Numbered from the stretch's first letter, positions 23,983 to 31,815 are shown. The stretch is 64,000 nucleotides of DNA from an uncultured Lachnospiraceae bacterium (GCA_900544445.1 UQVK01000011.1:1-64000), one strand, 5' to 3'. Numbers and translations: made by a program. The notes: generated by a model from the sequence alone, not told the origin.

Positions 23983-25161
23983 ATGAGAAAATATCTGAAA
24001 GTGGCAGCGTTGACAATGGCCTGTGTCATGGTTCTTACCGGATGCGGCAGCAGAACGCAGGAGACGATGGAAACCGTAACACAGACGGCGGAAACGGAGA
24101 CTGTGGTGGAAACGGCGCCGGAGACCGAAACGGAGACAGAAAGCGTGGAGGAAGAAACGTTGTCTGTAATCGGGGAGCGGGAAGTGGTGGACGGACAGAT
24201 GCAGAGCTACCTGACCGGGGAATGGAAGGATGAAGAGGTGGTCACCAGAAGGCCCATCGCCGTGATGATTCCCAACAACGCCCAGGCCATGCCGCAGTAT
24301 GGGCTTTCCAGTGCGAGCATCATTTATGAGGCTCCCGTGGAGGGACGGATTACCCGTCTGATGGGGATTTTTGAGGATTTTGACGAGCTGGATCACATCG
24401 GTCCCGTGAGAAGCAGCCGGGATTATTTTGTATACACCGCTATGGGCTATCAGGCCATTTACTGCAACTGGGGACTTGCGGTTCCCTATGTGGCTGAGCT
24501 GATCAACAGCGACGCGGTGCAGAACATCAGTGCCGGTGTGGAGGGGATCGAACAGCCGGCGGACGAAGCCTTTGGACGGATCAGCCGTCCGGGCTATGCC
24601 ACGGAATTTACCGGTTATCTTTTCATCGACGGACTGATGGAGGCTGTGGACCGTCTCGGCTATGACTGGGAATATGACGAGGAGTTCGTACCCCAGCTCA
24701 CCTTTGCAGCGGACGGCGTCCGGGCGGAATATCCGGATGCTCAGGAGGTTACCGTGATCCGGCCCGGCGGAACGGAAGAAAATTCCGGCGGCTACGGTGC
24801 GTACAATCCCTGGTTCGAGTATAACAGCGAAGATCATCTGTACTATCGTTTTCAGGATGGGGAGGCACAGATTGATGAGAGGACGGGAGAACAGCTCGCT
24901 GTGTCCAATGTGATTCTTCAGTACTGCCACGGAGAGGTGCGTGACAGCCATGACTACCTGGCATTCGGCGTGCATGGTGTGGGAACCGCCCTTGTTTTCA
25001 CGGACGGGAAGGTGATTCCGGCATCCTGGTCCCGCATGGAAGGAGACGGCGTGCCGCCGAAGTTCTACGATGCGGACGGGAATGAGATCGTCTTTAATCA
25101 GGGTAAAACCTGGATCTGCAACATCTGGGAGGAGTTCTCCGATTCCGTGGAATTTGAATAA
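23983..25161 (+). CDS. DUF3048 lipoprotein (YerB-like)
   Basis: A 392-residue secreted lipoprotein. The first 20 residues are a signal peptide ending in a lipobox (VLTGC), followed by a Thr/Glu-rich linker of about 45 residues. The DUF3048 N-terminal part has RPIAVMIPNNAQAMPQYGLS and GPVRSSRDYFVYTAMGY; the C-terminal part has VILQYCHGEVRDSHDYLAF. B. subtilis YerB is the known relative and has no established activity. It would be anchored to the outer face of the membrane. AGGAAGAACGG precedes the ATG. Confidence 0.9.
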   Translation: MRKYLKVAALTMACVMVLTGCGSRTQETMETVTQTAETETVVETAPETETETESVEEETLSVIGEREVVDGQMQSYLTGEWKDEEVVTRRPIAVMIPNNAQAMPQYGLSSASIIYEAPVEGRITRLMGIFEDFDELDHIGPVRSSRDYFVYTAMGYQAIYCNWGLAVPYVAELINSDAVQNISAGVEGIEQPADEAFGRISRPGYATEFTGYLFIDGLMEAVDRLGYDWEYDEEFVPQLTFAADGVRAEYPDAQEVTVIRPGGTEENSGGYGAYNPWFEYNSEDHLYYRFQDGEAQIDERTGEQLAVSNVILQYCHGEVRDSHDYLAFGVHGVGTALVFTDGKVIPASWSRMEGDGVPPKFYDADGNEIVFNQGKTWICNIWEEFSDSVEFE

Positions 25162-25215
25162 CCGGAGGACATCAGAAAACCGGAGGGCAGAACGGAAGGA
25201 AAGGAAGCGGACAGC

Positions 25216-25569
25216 TTGCACGAGCTTGGGATTTTGATGGGAATCATAAAGACCGTGGAAAACTACGCGGTGGAAAATCAGGTGGGAAAGATAGAAAAGC
25301 TGGTTCTTCAGATCGGAGAGATTTCTTCCGTGATCCCCGAATATATGCGGAAGGTTTATCCGGCGGCGGTGGAGGATACGCTCCTTGCGGAGGCAGAGCT
25401 TGAGATTGAGATCCTGCCCGCCAACGCGGAGTGCAGAGATTGTGGAAACATTTTTCACGCCACGGTGACAGGCGGCATCTGCCCGGACTGCGGAAGCCGG
25501 AACATGCATCTGATCAGCGGCAGGGATTTTTTCATCAAGGAGATCGTATGCAGCAGCCAGGAAACATGA
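25216..25569 (+). CDS. hypA: HypA-type nickel metallochaperone
   Basis: A 117-residue protein. It starts MHELG, where His2 and neighbouring residues bind nickel in HypA, and carries the zinc site as two CxxC pairs (CRDCG near residue 73 and CPDCG near 91). HypA delivers nickel to hydrogenase maturation. The initiator is TTG at 25216, required for the invariant MHE start. No hydrogenase or other hyp gene is visible in the window, so the gene is isolated. Its last codons overlap the next gene by 22 nt. Confidence 0.88.
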   Translation: MHELGILMGIIKTVENYAVENQVGKIEKLVLQIGEISSVIPEYMRKVYPAAVEDTLLAEAELEIEILPANAECRDCGNIFHATVTGGICPDCGSRNMHLISGRDFFIKEIVCSSQET

Positions 25570-26036
25570 AAACGGAATTGCAGGCCATTTTGGAGCGCCT
25601 GCGGCGTGATGCGAAAAATTACCGTCTGGCGGCAGCCGCTTTTCTGGTTTATGCGGTGGTGGTTACCCTTCTGTTCGGAACGATCTGCCCGCTGGCCGCC
25701 ATGACGGGGATGCCCTGTCCGGGCTGTGGAAGCACCAGAGCGCTGTTTCTCGTGCTGACGGGGCGGTTTGTCGAAGCGTTCCGCTATAATCCCTGCATTT
25801 ATCTCTGGATTCTGCTGGCGGTCTATGTGGGCTGGCAGCGCTATATCCGGGGGAAAAAAGCGGCAGGGGTACTTTCTCTGACAGGTGCGGTTGCGGCCGC
25901 CATGATTCTTGTCTATTTGTATCGGATGGCGGTGGACTTTCCCGGAAACCCGCCCATGGTCTATCGGGAGGAGAATGTGCTGGCGGGGCTGATCCCCGCA
26001 TATGATGAACTGATGAGAAGGCTGTTTTTGCCCTGA
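25548..26036 (+). CDS. DUF2752 membrane protein
   Basis: A 162-residue protein with three hydrophobic segments. It has the family hallmark CPLAAMTGMPCPGCGSTRA near residue 45, in which a CPGCG-TRA motif sits between spans. DUF2752 proteins are small membrane proteins of unknown role, often encoded beside other short membrane proteins. ATG 25548 lies inside the 3' end of hypA behind AAGGAGA, so translation is probably coupled. Confidence 0.85.
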   Translation: MQQPGNMKTELQAILERLRRDAKNYRLAAAAFLVYAVVVTLLFGTICPLAAMTGMPCPGCGSTRALFLVLTGRFVEAFRYNPCIYLWILLAVYVGWQRYIRGKKAAGVLSLTGAVAAAMILVYLYRMAVDFPGNPPMVYREENVLAGLIPAYDELMRRLFLP

Positions 26037-26088
26037 ATGTCGATGCCGGGCCAGGACAGCCGAAAAAAAGAAAGAGGAGGAAGATTTG

Positions 26089-26562
26089 ATGGACGACAGA
26101 GAATGGCAGACGGGGATTAACAATCCGGGAGAAGGAAACAGCAGCGGAGCGGATGGCCCCGTTGAAAACTCTTCACCGGACGGCTGGCAGAATGCCGGAC
26201 AGGGATGGAATGGATATGAAGGAGAGGGAGTGAATCCGCAGCAGGGCGGCGGTCAGTATCAGAATGGAAATCCCGGATATTTTCCGCACAGTCCCTATCA
26301 GGGAGCGCCGCTGCGTCCGGATGGACGTGTGGACGGGCCGGAAGAGCCGATCAGTGTATCCGAGTGGCTCATCACCATGCTGGTGCTCGCCATCCCCTGT
26401 GTAAATCTGATCATGCTGTTTGTATGGGGCTTTGGCGGGGCTGAGAAGCGCAGCAAATCCAATTATTGTAAGGCGTATCTGATCTGGATGGCAATCTGTT
26501 TTGTCATCGGTATCCTTTTTTATATTGTGGTTATTGCGGGAATTGTAGCCGGATTGAGCTGA
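26089..26562 (+). CDS. Membrane protein with a Gly/Asn/Gln-rich N-terminus
   Basis: A 157-residue protein. The first 85 residues are low-complexity, rich in Gly, Asn, Gln, Pro and Tyr (GQGWNGYEGEG, GGGQYQNGNPGYFP). Two membrane spans follow (ITMLVLAIPCVNLIMLFVWG and IWMAICFVIGILFYIVVIAG) separated by a short basic loop AEKRSKSNYCKAY. This disordered-head, two-span layout is common in Firmicutes proteins of unknown function. ATG 26089 follows AGAGGAGG. A strong terminator lies just downstream. Confidence 0.75.
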   Translation: MDDREWQTGINNPGEGNSSGADGPVENSSPDGWQNAGQGWNGYEGEGVNPQQGGGQYQNGNPGYFPHSPYQGAPLRPDGRVDGPEEPISVSEWLITMLVLAIPCVNLIMLFVWGFGGAEKRSKSNYCKAYLIWMAICFVIGILFYIVVIAGIVAGLS

Positions 26563-26577
26563 ACATATTCAAAAGAA

Positions 26578-26625
26578 AAAAGCCGGGAAAACCGATGCGT
26601 ACTGCAACGGGATATCCCGGCTTTT
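26578..26625. terminator. Bidirectional rho-independent terminator
   Basis: Arms AAAAGCCGGGA (26578-26588) and TCCCGGCTTTT (26615-26625), with A on the left and T on the right, so it can serve both the membrane protein gene and the convergent methyltransferase gene. Confidence 0.85.
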
Positions 26626-26675
26626 GGATGTCAGCAGGTTGTTCGTGGCGCTTTCGCTGATGAGAGAGTTTTATG

Positions 26676-27536
26676 TTATCGTGTCCACCTGCCGGAGGCG
26701 CCGCAGGGAAGAATCAGTCCGTTTTCTGTGACGGGAAGCCCGATTTCTCCGGCCTCCACATGCCCGCCGAAGGAAGGCGTAATGCACAGATTCATCATAT
26801 AAGAGAGGACGGCGGGCTGCAGTCCCGTGGTGTAGGAATTAATGAGAAAGAAGCGGGCATCTCTGGAAAGCAGCCTGGTACACAGCTGCACGAAGGGGAA
26901 AATGCTTTCTTCGATCTTCCAGATTTCACCCTTTGGCCCTCTTCCATAGGAAGGCGGATCCATGATGATGCCGTCGTAGGTATTTCCCCTCCGGATCTCC
27001 CGTTCCACAAACTTGACGCAGTCATCCACCAGCCAGCGGATGGGCGCGTCTCCAAGTCCGGAAGCGGCGGCGTTTTCCTTTGCCCATGTCACCATTCCCC
27101 TGGAAGCGTCCACATGGGTGACGCTGGCGCCGGCTGCTGCCGCGCTCAGGGTGGCTCCCCCCGTATAGGCGAAAAGGTTGAGCACCTTCAGCTGCCGTCC
27201 CGCATTTGCGATGATATCGGAAAACCAGTCCCAGTTAACAGCCTGTTCCGGAAACAGGCCGGTATGCTTGAAGCTGAAAGGTTTGAGCCGGAAGGTGAGA
27301 TTCCGGTAATGGATGCTCCATTCCTGAGGAAGATCAAAAAACTCCCACTCCCCGCCGCCCCGGCTGCTTCTGTGGTAGTGGCCGTTTGGCTTCGTCCAGC
27401 CGGGATGTTTTCGTTCTGACTCCCAGATTACCTGCGGGTCGGGACGCACCAGAAGATACTTTCCCCAGCGCTCCAGCTTTTCTCCGCTGCCCGTATCGAT
27501 CACTTCATAGTCTTTCCAGTTATTCGCTGTCCACAT
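26676..27536 (-). CDS. Class I SAM-dependent RNA/protein methyltransferase (RlmI-like)
   Basis: About 286 residues. The SAM-binding core reads VLNLFAYTGGATLSAAAAG, followed by VDASRGMVTWAKEN, and the catalytic-type motif IIMDPPSYGRG is the DPPxF/Y motif seen in RlmI-like 23S rRNA m5C methyltransferases and their relatives. There is no PUA domain. The ATG at 27536 follows CAGGAG; the frame is open further upstream, but that part is the remnant of a GNAT gene. The methylated target is unknown. Confidence 0.85.
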   Translation of the reverse strand: MWTANNWKDYEVIDTGSGEKLERWGKYLLVRPDPQVIWESERKHPGWTKPNGHYHRSSRGGGEWEFFDLPQEWSIHYRNLTFRLKPFSFKHTGLFPEQAVNWDWFSDIIANAGRQLKVLNLFAYTGGATLSAAAAGASVTHVDASRGMVTWAKENAAASGLGDAPIRWLVDDCVKFVEREIRRGNTYDGIIMDPPSYGRGPKGEIWKIEESIFPFVQLCTRLLSRDARFFLINSYTTGLQPAVLSYMMNLCITPSFGGHVEAGEIGLPVTENGLILPCGASGRWTR

Positions 27537-27624
27537 AATAGCTTTTTTCTCCTGTTTTTCATTTTCCTGTCTGCCTATCACTATACACGGTCTGTCCCCG
27601 CTTTGCAACCGTCTGCCGGTGTCC

Positions 27625-27893
27625 GGGGATGGCTCAGGTGAAGACCTGGCTGCTTTTTCGATCCCACGTCCCTGATATTCCGGAAGTACCGCCATGTCCT
27701 GAATGTACCAGTACATGGAGCCGTCTCCCACGAGCCGCCCCATTCCGACGGCTTTTCCCTCGCAGAAGGCGGTTACACGAAAGAGTCCTGTTCGCAGAGC
27801 GGCTTCCGCCTGAGGCAGAGGAATGGCGACCCGTCCGACCACGATGCGGAGCCGGATGAAATCCTGCGGACTCAGACCGTTTTTCTGATATGG
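27625..27893 (-). pseudogene. Truncated GNAT acetyltransferase copy
   Basis: Closely similar at the nucleotide level (by eye well over 80%) to the 5' half of the intact GNAT gene at 29574-30011: LSPQDFIRLRIVVGRVAIP, then AFCEGKAVGMGRLVGDGSMY and MAVLPEYQGRGI. The equivalent of the first codons carries a TGA, and the C-terminal half, with the rest of the acetyl-CoA site, is missing after QGRGIEKAA. The frame continues by chance into the methyltransferase gene. Confidence 0.8.
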
Positions 27894-27918
27894 AATTCAC
27901 AAAGACATCTGATCCATC

Positions 27919-27947
27919 TTGCCTGGAAGGGCAGGACTTTGTATAAT
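27919..27947 (+). promoter_or_regulatory. Promoter for the carbohydrate-binding-like gene
   Basis: TTGCCT (27919-27924), 17-nt spacer, TATAAT (27942-27947). Confidence 0.6.
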
Positions 27948-28010
27948 AACCATAACAGGAAAAGAAAGGGACTCTGCAGATGCGGCAGCGTCCCGGAAAA
28001 GGGGGAAAAC

Positions 28011-28625
28011 ATGTATCAGATCAGAAAAATTCAATCCAGACAGGAGATCGACTCCTGCGAACTTTTTCACATCAACCATTATATGTGGAACAGCAAAAGG
28101 AGACCGGCAGTTTCCGGGAAAATGGGCTATATACCGGGAGAGGGCTTCTATGTCCGCATGATCTGTGAAGAAGAAAATCCGCTGACCACCTATACCAATT
28201 ACATGGATCCGGTCTGCAATGACAGCGCGATGGAGGTTTTTCTGGCGTTCCCGGAAGAAGGAGAGAGCCTCAGCAATAACGTGATGTATCTGAATTTTGA
28301 AGCAAATTCCAACGGCGCGCTGTATGCGGCTTATGGAAAGGGGAGAAAGGGCAGAAGCCCCATGCCGGAAGAATATCTGCCCCTCTGTGACATGCAGGCG
28401 GAGGTGAAAAGCGAAAGCTGGAGTCTGTCATTCCTGATTCCGGAAGCGTATCTGAAAAAGGAATGCGGCGTGAAGGAGCTGAATGAAAACACAGAGATGT
28501 ACTGCAACTTTTATAAGATTTCCGAAACACCGGAAATTGAGCATTACGGGAGCTTCCATCTGATTGAGAATCCGACGCCCAATTTCCATTTGCCGCTTTA
28601 TTTTGAACGGTGTCAGATTGGCTGA
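28011..28625 (+). CDS. CBM9-like (DOMON-fold) protein
   Basis: A 204-residue cytoplasmic protein. Its layout matches the carbohydrate-binding family 9-like proteins of Firmicutes: HINHYMWNSKRRPAVSGKMG at the start, VFLAFPEEGESL and MYLNFEANSNGALYAAYGKGR in the middle, YCNFYKISETPEIEHYGSF near the end, and NPTPNFHLPLYF at the terminus. There is no signal peptide or catalytic domain. GGGGGAAAAC precedes the ATG. A sugar-binding or regulatory role is inferred from the fold only. Confidence 0.75.
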   Translation: MYQIRKIQSRQEIDSCELFHINHYMWNSKRRPAVSGKMGYIPGEGFYVRMICEEENPLTTYTNYMDPVCNDSAMEVFLAFPEEGESLSNNVMYLNFEANSNGALYAAYGKGRKGRSPMPEEYLPLCDMQAEVKSESWSLSFLIPEAYLKKECGVKELNENTEMYCNFYKISETPEIEHYGSFHLIENPTPNFHLPLYFERCQIG

Positions 28626-28696
28626 CGGCGGAAAGGTCAGAAATGAAGAAGGCGTATTTTCATACCAGGACGAAAGGTGGAGCAGATGCAGGATGG

Positions 28697-28750
28697 AACT
28701 CCGGAAGGACTAAGGTGGAGCCGAAGGGGATGATCCTTCCGGAGTTTTTT
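28697..28750 (+). terminator. Rho-independent terminator
   Basis: Perfect 13-bp arms, AACTCCGGAAGGA (28697-28709) and TCCTTCCGGAGTT (28734-28746), followed by a T run. The loop is 24 nt. It ends the CBM9-like gene. Confidence 0.85.
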
Positions 28751-28754
28751 CTCT

Positions 28755-29507
28755 TCATGAATTCACATGCTCATGTATAAACCCCATCGTCATTCCCTCC
28801 ATCCGTCTGTCCCCATTTTCCGAAAAGCCATGCCCTTCGTTTTGGAAAATTTCAAGTCTGGCATTGAGATACCGGGAGGCCGCCCGTTCGCTGTGGGAAA
28901 GCGGCACCACATCATCCTCCGTCCCATGCATGATCAGAACATCCTTCGGAAAGGTGCCAATCTCCCTTTGGATGGAAAAGTCATGAATGGACTCGAAAAA
29001 TACACGGCCAAGCGGCATGCCCCAGAGATCCTGTGTGTCGGGAATTTCCTCCCGTGTGGGAAAACGTTTTTTCCAGTCGTCAGCGATGCAAAACGCAGGA
29101 TAAAGCAGGATCAGTCCTCGGATGTCGCTGCCCCGTTCCTCCGCGGCAAGGGCAGAGACCATGCCGCCCTGACTTGCGCCGAACAGAAAAATATTTTCCG
29201 AATCCACACATTCCCATGCCTTTACCTCATCCAGAACGGCATACAGATCCTCTTTTTCGGTAAAAAGCGTCATTTCCGTTGTGGCAAATCCGCTTCGGTC
29301 CCTGAGGCTTCCGCCGCAGAAGGTAAAGCAGACGGCTCCGATTCCGTTTTCTGCAAAATACGCGGCAGAAGTATCAAAGTCTGTTTTACAGCCATTATAG
29401 CCGTGGCTGAAGAGGATGACCGGAAACCTGTGAGCGGCCTCCGGCCTGTAAAAAACAGCGTCAACGCATCTTCCATGATGGGGGATTTGAAATTCCTGAA
29501 TCTGCAT
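28755..29507 (-). CDS. Alpha/beta hydrolase (esterase-like)
   Basis: A 250-residue cytoplasmic hydrolase. The oxyanion-side motif FSHGYNG is near residue 33, the nucleophile elbow GASQGG near 110, an Asp in MHGTEDDVV near 195, and the catalytic His in NEGHGF near 228. The family includes cinnamoyl esterases and acylaminoacyl-type peptidases; the substrate is unclear. GGAGAAAAG lies before the ATG. The gene converges on the CBM9-like gene, with the terminator between them. Confidence 0.87.
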   Translation of the reverse strand: MQIQEFQIPHHGRCVDAVFYRPEAAHRFPVILFSHGYNGCKTDFDTSAAYFAENGIGAVCFTFCGGSLRDRSGFATTEMTLFTEKEDLYAVLDEVKAWECVDSENIFLFGASQGGMVSALAAEERGSDIRGLILLYPAFCIADDWKKRFPTREEIPDTQDLWGMPLGRVFFESIHDFSIQREIGTFPKDVLIMHGTEDDVVPLSHSERAASRYLNARLEIFQNEGHGFSENGDRRMEGMTMGFIHEHVNS

Positions 29508-29573
29508 GATACTTTTCTCCTTTTCCGGCAGAGGACCCGTCGGTGTTGTTCTTTTTCCTTATTATAATAACTT

Positions 29574-30011
29574 TCATGCCTGTCGGTTGTTGTTTTCAAT
29601 ATAGCGTATCATACCCGCGCCGCTATGATCATCCGGTCTTGCTTCAAATCCCAGTTTTTCATAGAAGCCTTCCCTGCCCTTGGCCGCCATAAGGCCGACC
29701 GTGGTAAAAGTTCCGGCGGAGGTGTGCAGATAAATATGCTGAAGCAGTCTTTTCACAATGCTTTTTCCGATTCCCTTCCCCTGATACTCCGGAAGCACCG
29801 CCATGTCCTGAATATACCAGTACATGGCACCATCTCCCACGAGCCGTCCCATTCCGACTGCTTTTCCCTCGCAGAAGGCGGTCACGTTATAGAGGCCTGC
29901 CCGCAGGGCGGCTTCCGCCTGCGGGAGAGGTGTGGCGACACGGCCCACTGCGATGCGAAGCCGGATGAAATCTTCCGGACTCAGACAATTTTCCCTGTAT
30001 TCTATCTCCAT
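29574..30011 (-). CDS. GNAT-family N-acetyltransferase
   Basis: A 145-residue GNAT protein. Motif A for acetyl-CoA binding is VLPEYQGKGIGKSIV near residue 80, and the C-terminal GFYEKLGFEARPDDHSGAGM is typical of the single-domain family. The acceptor is unknown. It is the intact relative of the truncated copy at 27625-27893. A minus-strand promoter (TTGACA at 30080-30085, TAGTAT at 30056-30061, 18-nt spacer) and AAAGGA precede the ATG. Confidence 0.9.
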   Translation of the reverse strand: MEIEYRENCLSPEDFIRLRIAVGRVATPLPQAEAALRAGLYNVTAFCEGKAVGMGRLVGDGAMYWYIQDMAVLPEYQGKGIGKSIVKRLLQHIYLHTSAGTFTTVGLMAAKGREGFYEKLGFEARPDDHSGAGMIRYIENNNRQA

Positions 30012-30132
30012 GCTGCTATCCTTTCTCTGTGGATTTGTCGTTACGATGTATTTTTATACTACTTTCCGGATAACGGTGTTGTCAATCCAATATTGATTGA
30101 AATGCGCTTCTGAACGGCGGGAACGACAGGAA

Positions 30133-30380
30133 TACGGTTGGGAAAGAGAATGATCCTATTTTAGCCGTACAAAATCATTGCGGAATACGGTTCGATAAAC
30201 AGAAATCGTCATTTTAACCGTACTAAAAAGGGAAGCAGTACGGTGCTGAGAGCAAAAATTATTTTTTTGTCCGTATGAAGCAGGTTATTTCTACGGTGTA
30301 TATAACGAAAATAGTGATTTTATCCGTACACCAGAACTTTTTCTACGGTTAAAAAAGCGCGAATTCTGTTTTAAACCGTA
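30133..30380. repeat. Array of five 37-nt units with TACGG...CCGTA ends, 53-nt period
   Basis: Units at 30133-30169, 30186-30222, 30239-30275, 30292-30328 and 30344-30380. Each is exactly 37 nt, begins TACGGT and ends CCGTA; start-to-start distances are 53, 53, 53 and 52. Spacers are 16, 16, 16 and 15 nt and not conserved. Inside each unit a weaker pattern recurs: an A-rich block near position 17-21 and a TTTTA just before CCGTA. Facing arms can pair within a unit (TACGGTT/AACCGTA in units 2 and 5) or across a spacer (ACCGTAC/GTACGGT between units 2 and 3). I do not know this element. Confidence 0.9.
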
Positions 30381-30381
30381 C

Positions 30382-31032
30382 CAGAGAGTCGTCCACGCGG
30401 GGACCGCCATGCGCAGCTCGAAGCCGCTGCGCGGCCTCTCGCTGTCGGGCTTCGCCCTATGGGGATATTTGCAAAAATTGTGCTTCGTGAGCAAGCTTGC
30501 ACGCAGTTGAATCAGAGAGTCATCCACGCGGGGGCCGCCATGCGCAGCTCGATTCCGCTACCGCTTCATCTCGCTGTCGGGCTTCGCCCTATAGGAATAT
30601 TTACCAAAAAACTGCTTCGCAAGCAAGCTTGCACGCAGTTGAATCAGAGAGTCGTCCACGCGGGGGCCGCCATGCGCAGCTCGAAGCCGCTGCGCGGCCT
30701 CTCGCTGTCGGGCTTCGCCCTATGGGGATATTTGCAAAAATTGTGCTTCGTGAGCAAGCTTGCACGCAGTTGAATCAGAGAGTCATCCACGCGGGGGCCG
30801 CCATGCGCAGCTCGATTCCGCTACCGCTTCATCTCGCTGTCGGGCTTCGCCCTATAGGAATATTTACCAAAAAACTGCTTCGCAAGCAAGCTTGCACGCA
30901 GTTGAATCAGAGAGTCGTCCACGCGGGGGCCGCCATGCGCAGCTCGAAGCCGCTGCGCGGCCTCTCGCTGTCGGGCTTCGCCCTATGGGAATATTTACCA
31001 AAAAACTGCTTTGCAAGCAAGCTTGCACGCAG
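30382..31032. repeat. Five tandem 131/132-bp repeats of two alternating subtypes
   Basis: Units begin at 30382, 30513, 30645, 30776 and 30908 (CAGAGAGTCRTCCACGCGG). Units 1, 3 and 5 are type A (GAAGCCGCTGCGCGGCC) and units 2 and 4 are type B (GATTCCGCTACCGCTTC); units 2 and 4 look identical and units 1 and 3 nearly so. The higher-order 263-bp AB dimer is thus duplicated. Type A contains a hairpin GCGCAGC/GCTGCGC. Every unit carries the near-palindrome GCAAGCTTGC. The array starts 1 nt after the last unit of the preceding five-unit array. Confidence 0.92.
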
Positions 31033-31089
31033 CTTTTCGGCAAATATTCCCGCATGACTCAACTTTCGCACATTTTTTTAAAAATCCCC

Positions 31090-31118
31090 TTGCATTTTCG
31101 GGAAACACCCGGTATAAT
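31090..31118 (+). promoter_or_regulatory. Main promoter of the S10 ribosomal operon
   Basis: TTGCAT (31090-31095), 17-nt spacer, TATAAT (31113-31118). It lies just downstream of the tandem repeats and about 310 nt before rpsJ. Confidence 0.85.
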
Positions 31119-31427
31119 ACTTCTTGCTGTGACATGATAGCTGTGAAGCGTGAGGTTGCTGCCGCGAGGCAGGTTTTTCCGTGGAGCGAATGTCAAGAGG
31201 CCGGAACGTTGCCCGGCCGTGAAACCTGACGACAAGTCACTGTACAAACAATAAGGTCTGTAGATATACAGAAACAACCGCTGTGAAAAAGTCCGAAAGA
31301 AGGGTATGATGAGCCCTGAAGGTCGCAGAGCGCTCAGAGCGTTCGAATATAGGACACACACGGGAGAGTGTACAGTCACCGCTTGTCGTACTTAAAAGAA
31401 AAGTGCGAAAAGGAGGCGACTTTTTTT
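31119..31427 (+). promoter_or_regulatory. Long structured leader of the S10 operon
   Basis: About 300 nt of untranslated RNA with many inverted segments, for example GGCCGG/CCGGCC around 31199-31217 and CTGTAGATATACAG near 31258-31271, and an AGGAGG site before rpsJ. Leaders of ribosomal operons often bind one of the encoded proteins to adjust synthesis; which one would act here cannot be seen. Confidence 0.6.
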
Positions 31428-31745
31428 ATGGCAAATCAGGTGATGAGAATTACATTAAAAGCTTATGACCATCAGCTTGTTGATGCATCTGCCAAGAAAA
31501 TCATCGAAACAGTAAAGAAGAACGGAGCACAGGTGAGCGGGCCCGTGCCGCTTCCCACCAAGAAGGAAGTGGTTACCATTCTGAGAGCGGTACACAAGTA
31601 CAAAGACTCCAGAGAACAGTTCGAACAGAGAACTCATAAGAGACTGATCGACATCATCGCTCCCACCAACAAGACGGTTGATGCGCTGCAGAGGCTGGAA
31701 ATGCCTGCCGGCGTTTACATCGACATCAAGATGAAGAACAAATAA
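31428..31745 (+). CDS. rpsJ: 30S ribosomal protein S10
   Basis: A 105-residue S10 with the family start [17 protein letters not shown] and the [13 protein letters not shown] and [11 protein letters not shown] segments. S10 sits in the 30S head and, as NusE, also joins antitermination complexes. It is the first gene of the S10 operon. The ATG at 31428 is chosen over the upstream in-frame start for its AGGAGG site, although the 12-nt spacing is long. A spacer with hairpins separates it from rplC, which is unusual for this operon. Confidence 0.98.
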   Translation: MANQVMRITLKAYDHQLVDASAKKIIETVKKNGAQVSGPVPLPTKKEVVTILRAVHKYKDSREQFEQRTHKRLIDIIAPTNKTVDALQRLEMPAGVYIDIKMKNK

Positions 31746-31769
31746 AACCTCTACAAAGACGTATGAACA

Positions 31770-31815
31770 GCAAATTGCGGAGCAATTTGCCGAAGAACGC
31801 GTCACCGCGTTCTTC
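31770..31815 (+). repeat. Two tandem perfect hairpins in the rpsJ-rplC spacer
   Basis: GCAAATTGC/GCAATTTGC with loop GGA (31770-31790), then GAAGAACGCG/CGCGTTCTTC with loop TCAC (31792-31815), one nt apart. No T run follows, so they are not classical terminators. A further weak dyad and the rplC ribosome binding site come next. Confidence 0.85.

Larger units (their letters stand above)
30012..31427. other. 1.4-kb non-coding region in front of the S10 operon
   Basis: From left to right: the promoter of the GNAT gene (minus strand), a five-unit inverted-repeat array (30133-30380), five 131/132-bp tandem repeats (30382-31032), the S10 promoter (31090-31118) and a 310-nt leader. The open frames that cross the tandem repeats change partners between frames and lack a family, so no protein is called. 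Confidence 0.85.

Noticed and set aside
23887-25509. 540-residue minus-strand frame opposite DUF3048 and hypA
   Set aside because: It spans two well-supported plus-strand genes and a spacer and shows no domain.
26676-27842. A true GNAT-methyltransferase fusion
   Set aside because: The GNAT part is truncated, lacks its start and half its domain, and the methyltransferase has its own ATG and ribosome binding site at 27536.
30133-30380. CRISPR array
   Set aside because: Only the unit ends are conserved, interiors vary, spacers are 15-16 nt, and no cas gene is present in the window.
30459-31137. Overlapping open frames across the 131-bp repeats that would encode repetitive proteins
   Set aside because: They arise because the repeat unit lacks stops in several frames. 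They have no proper ribosome binding sites, no recognisable domain, and the same residues appear in different frames.
31770-31815. rpsJ-rplC hairpins as a transcription terminator
   Set aside because: No T run follows either stem, and stopping here would shut off the rest of the ribosomal operon.
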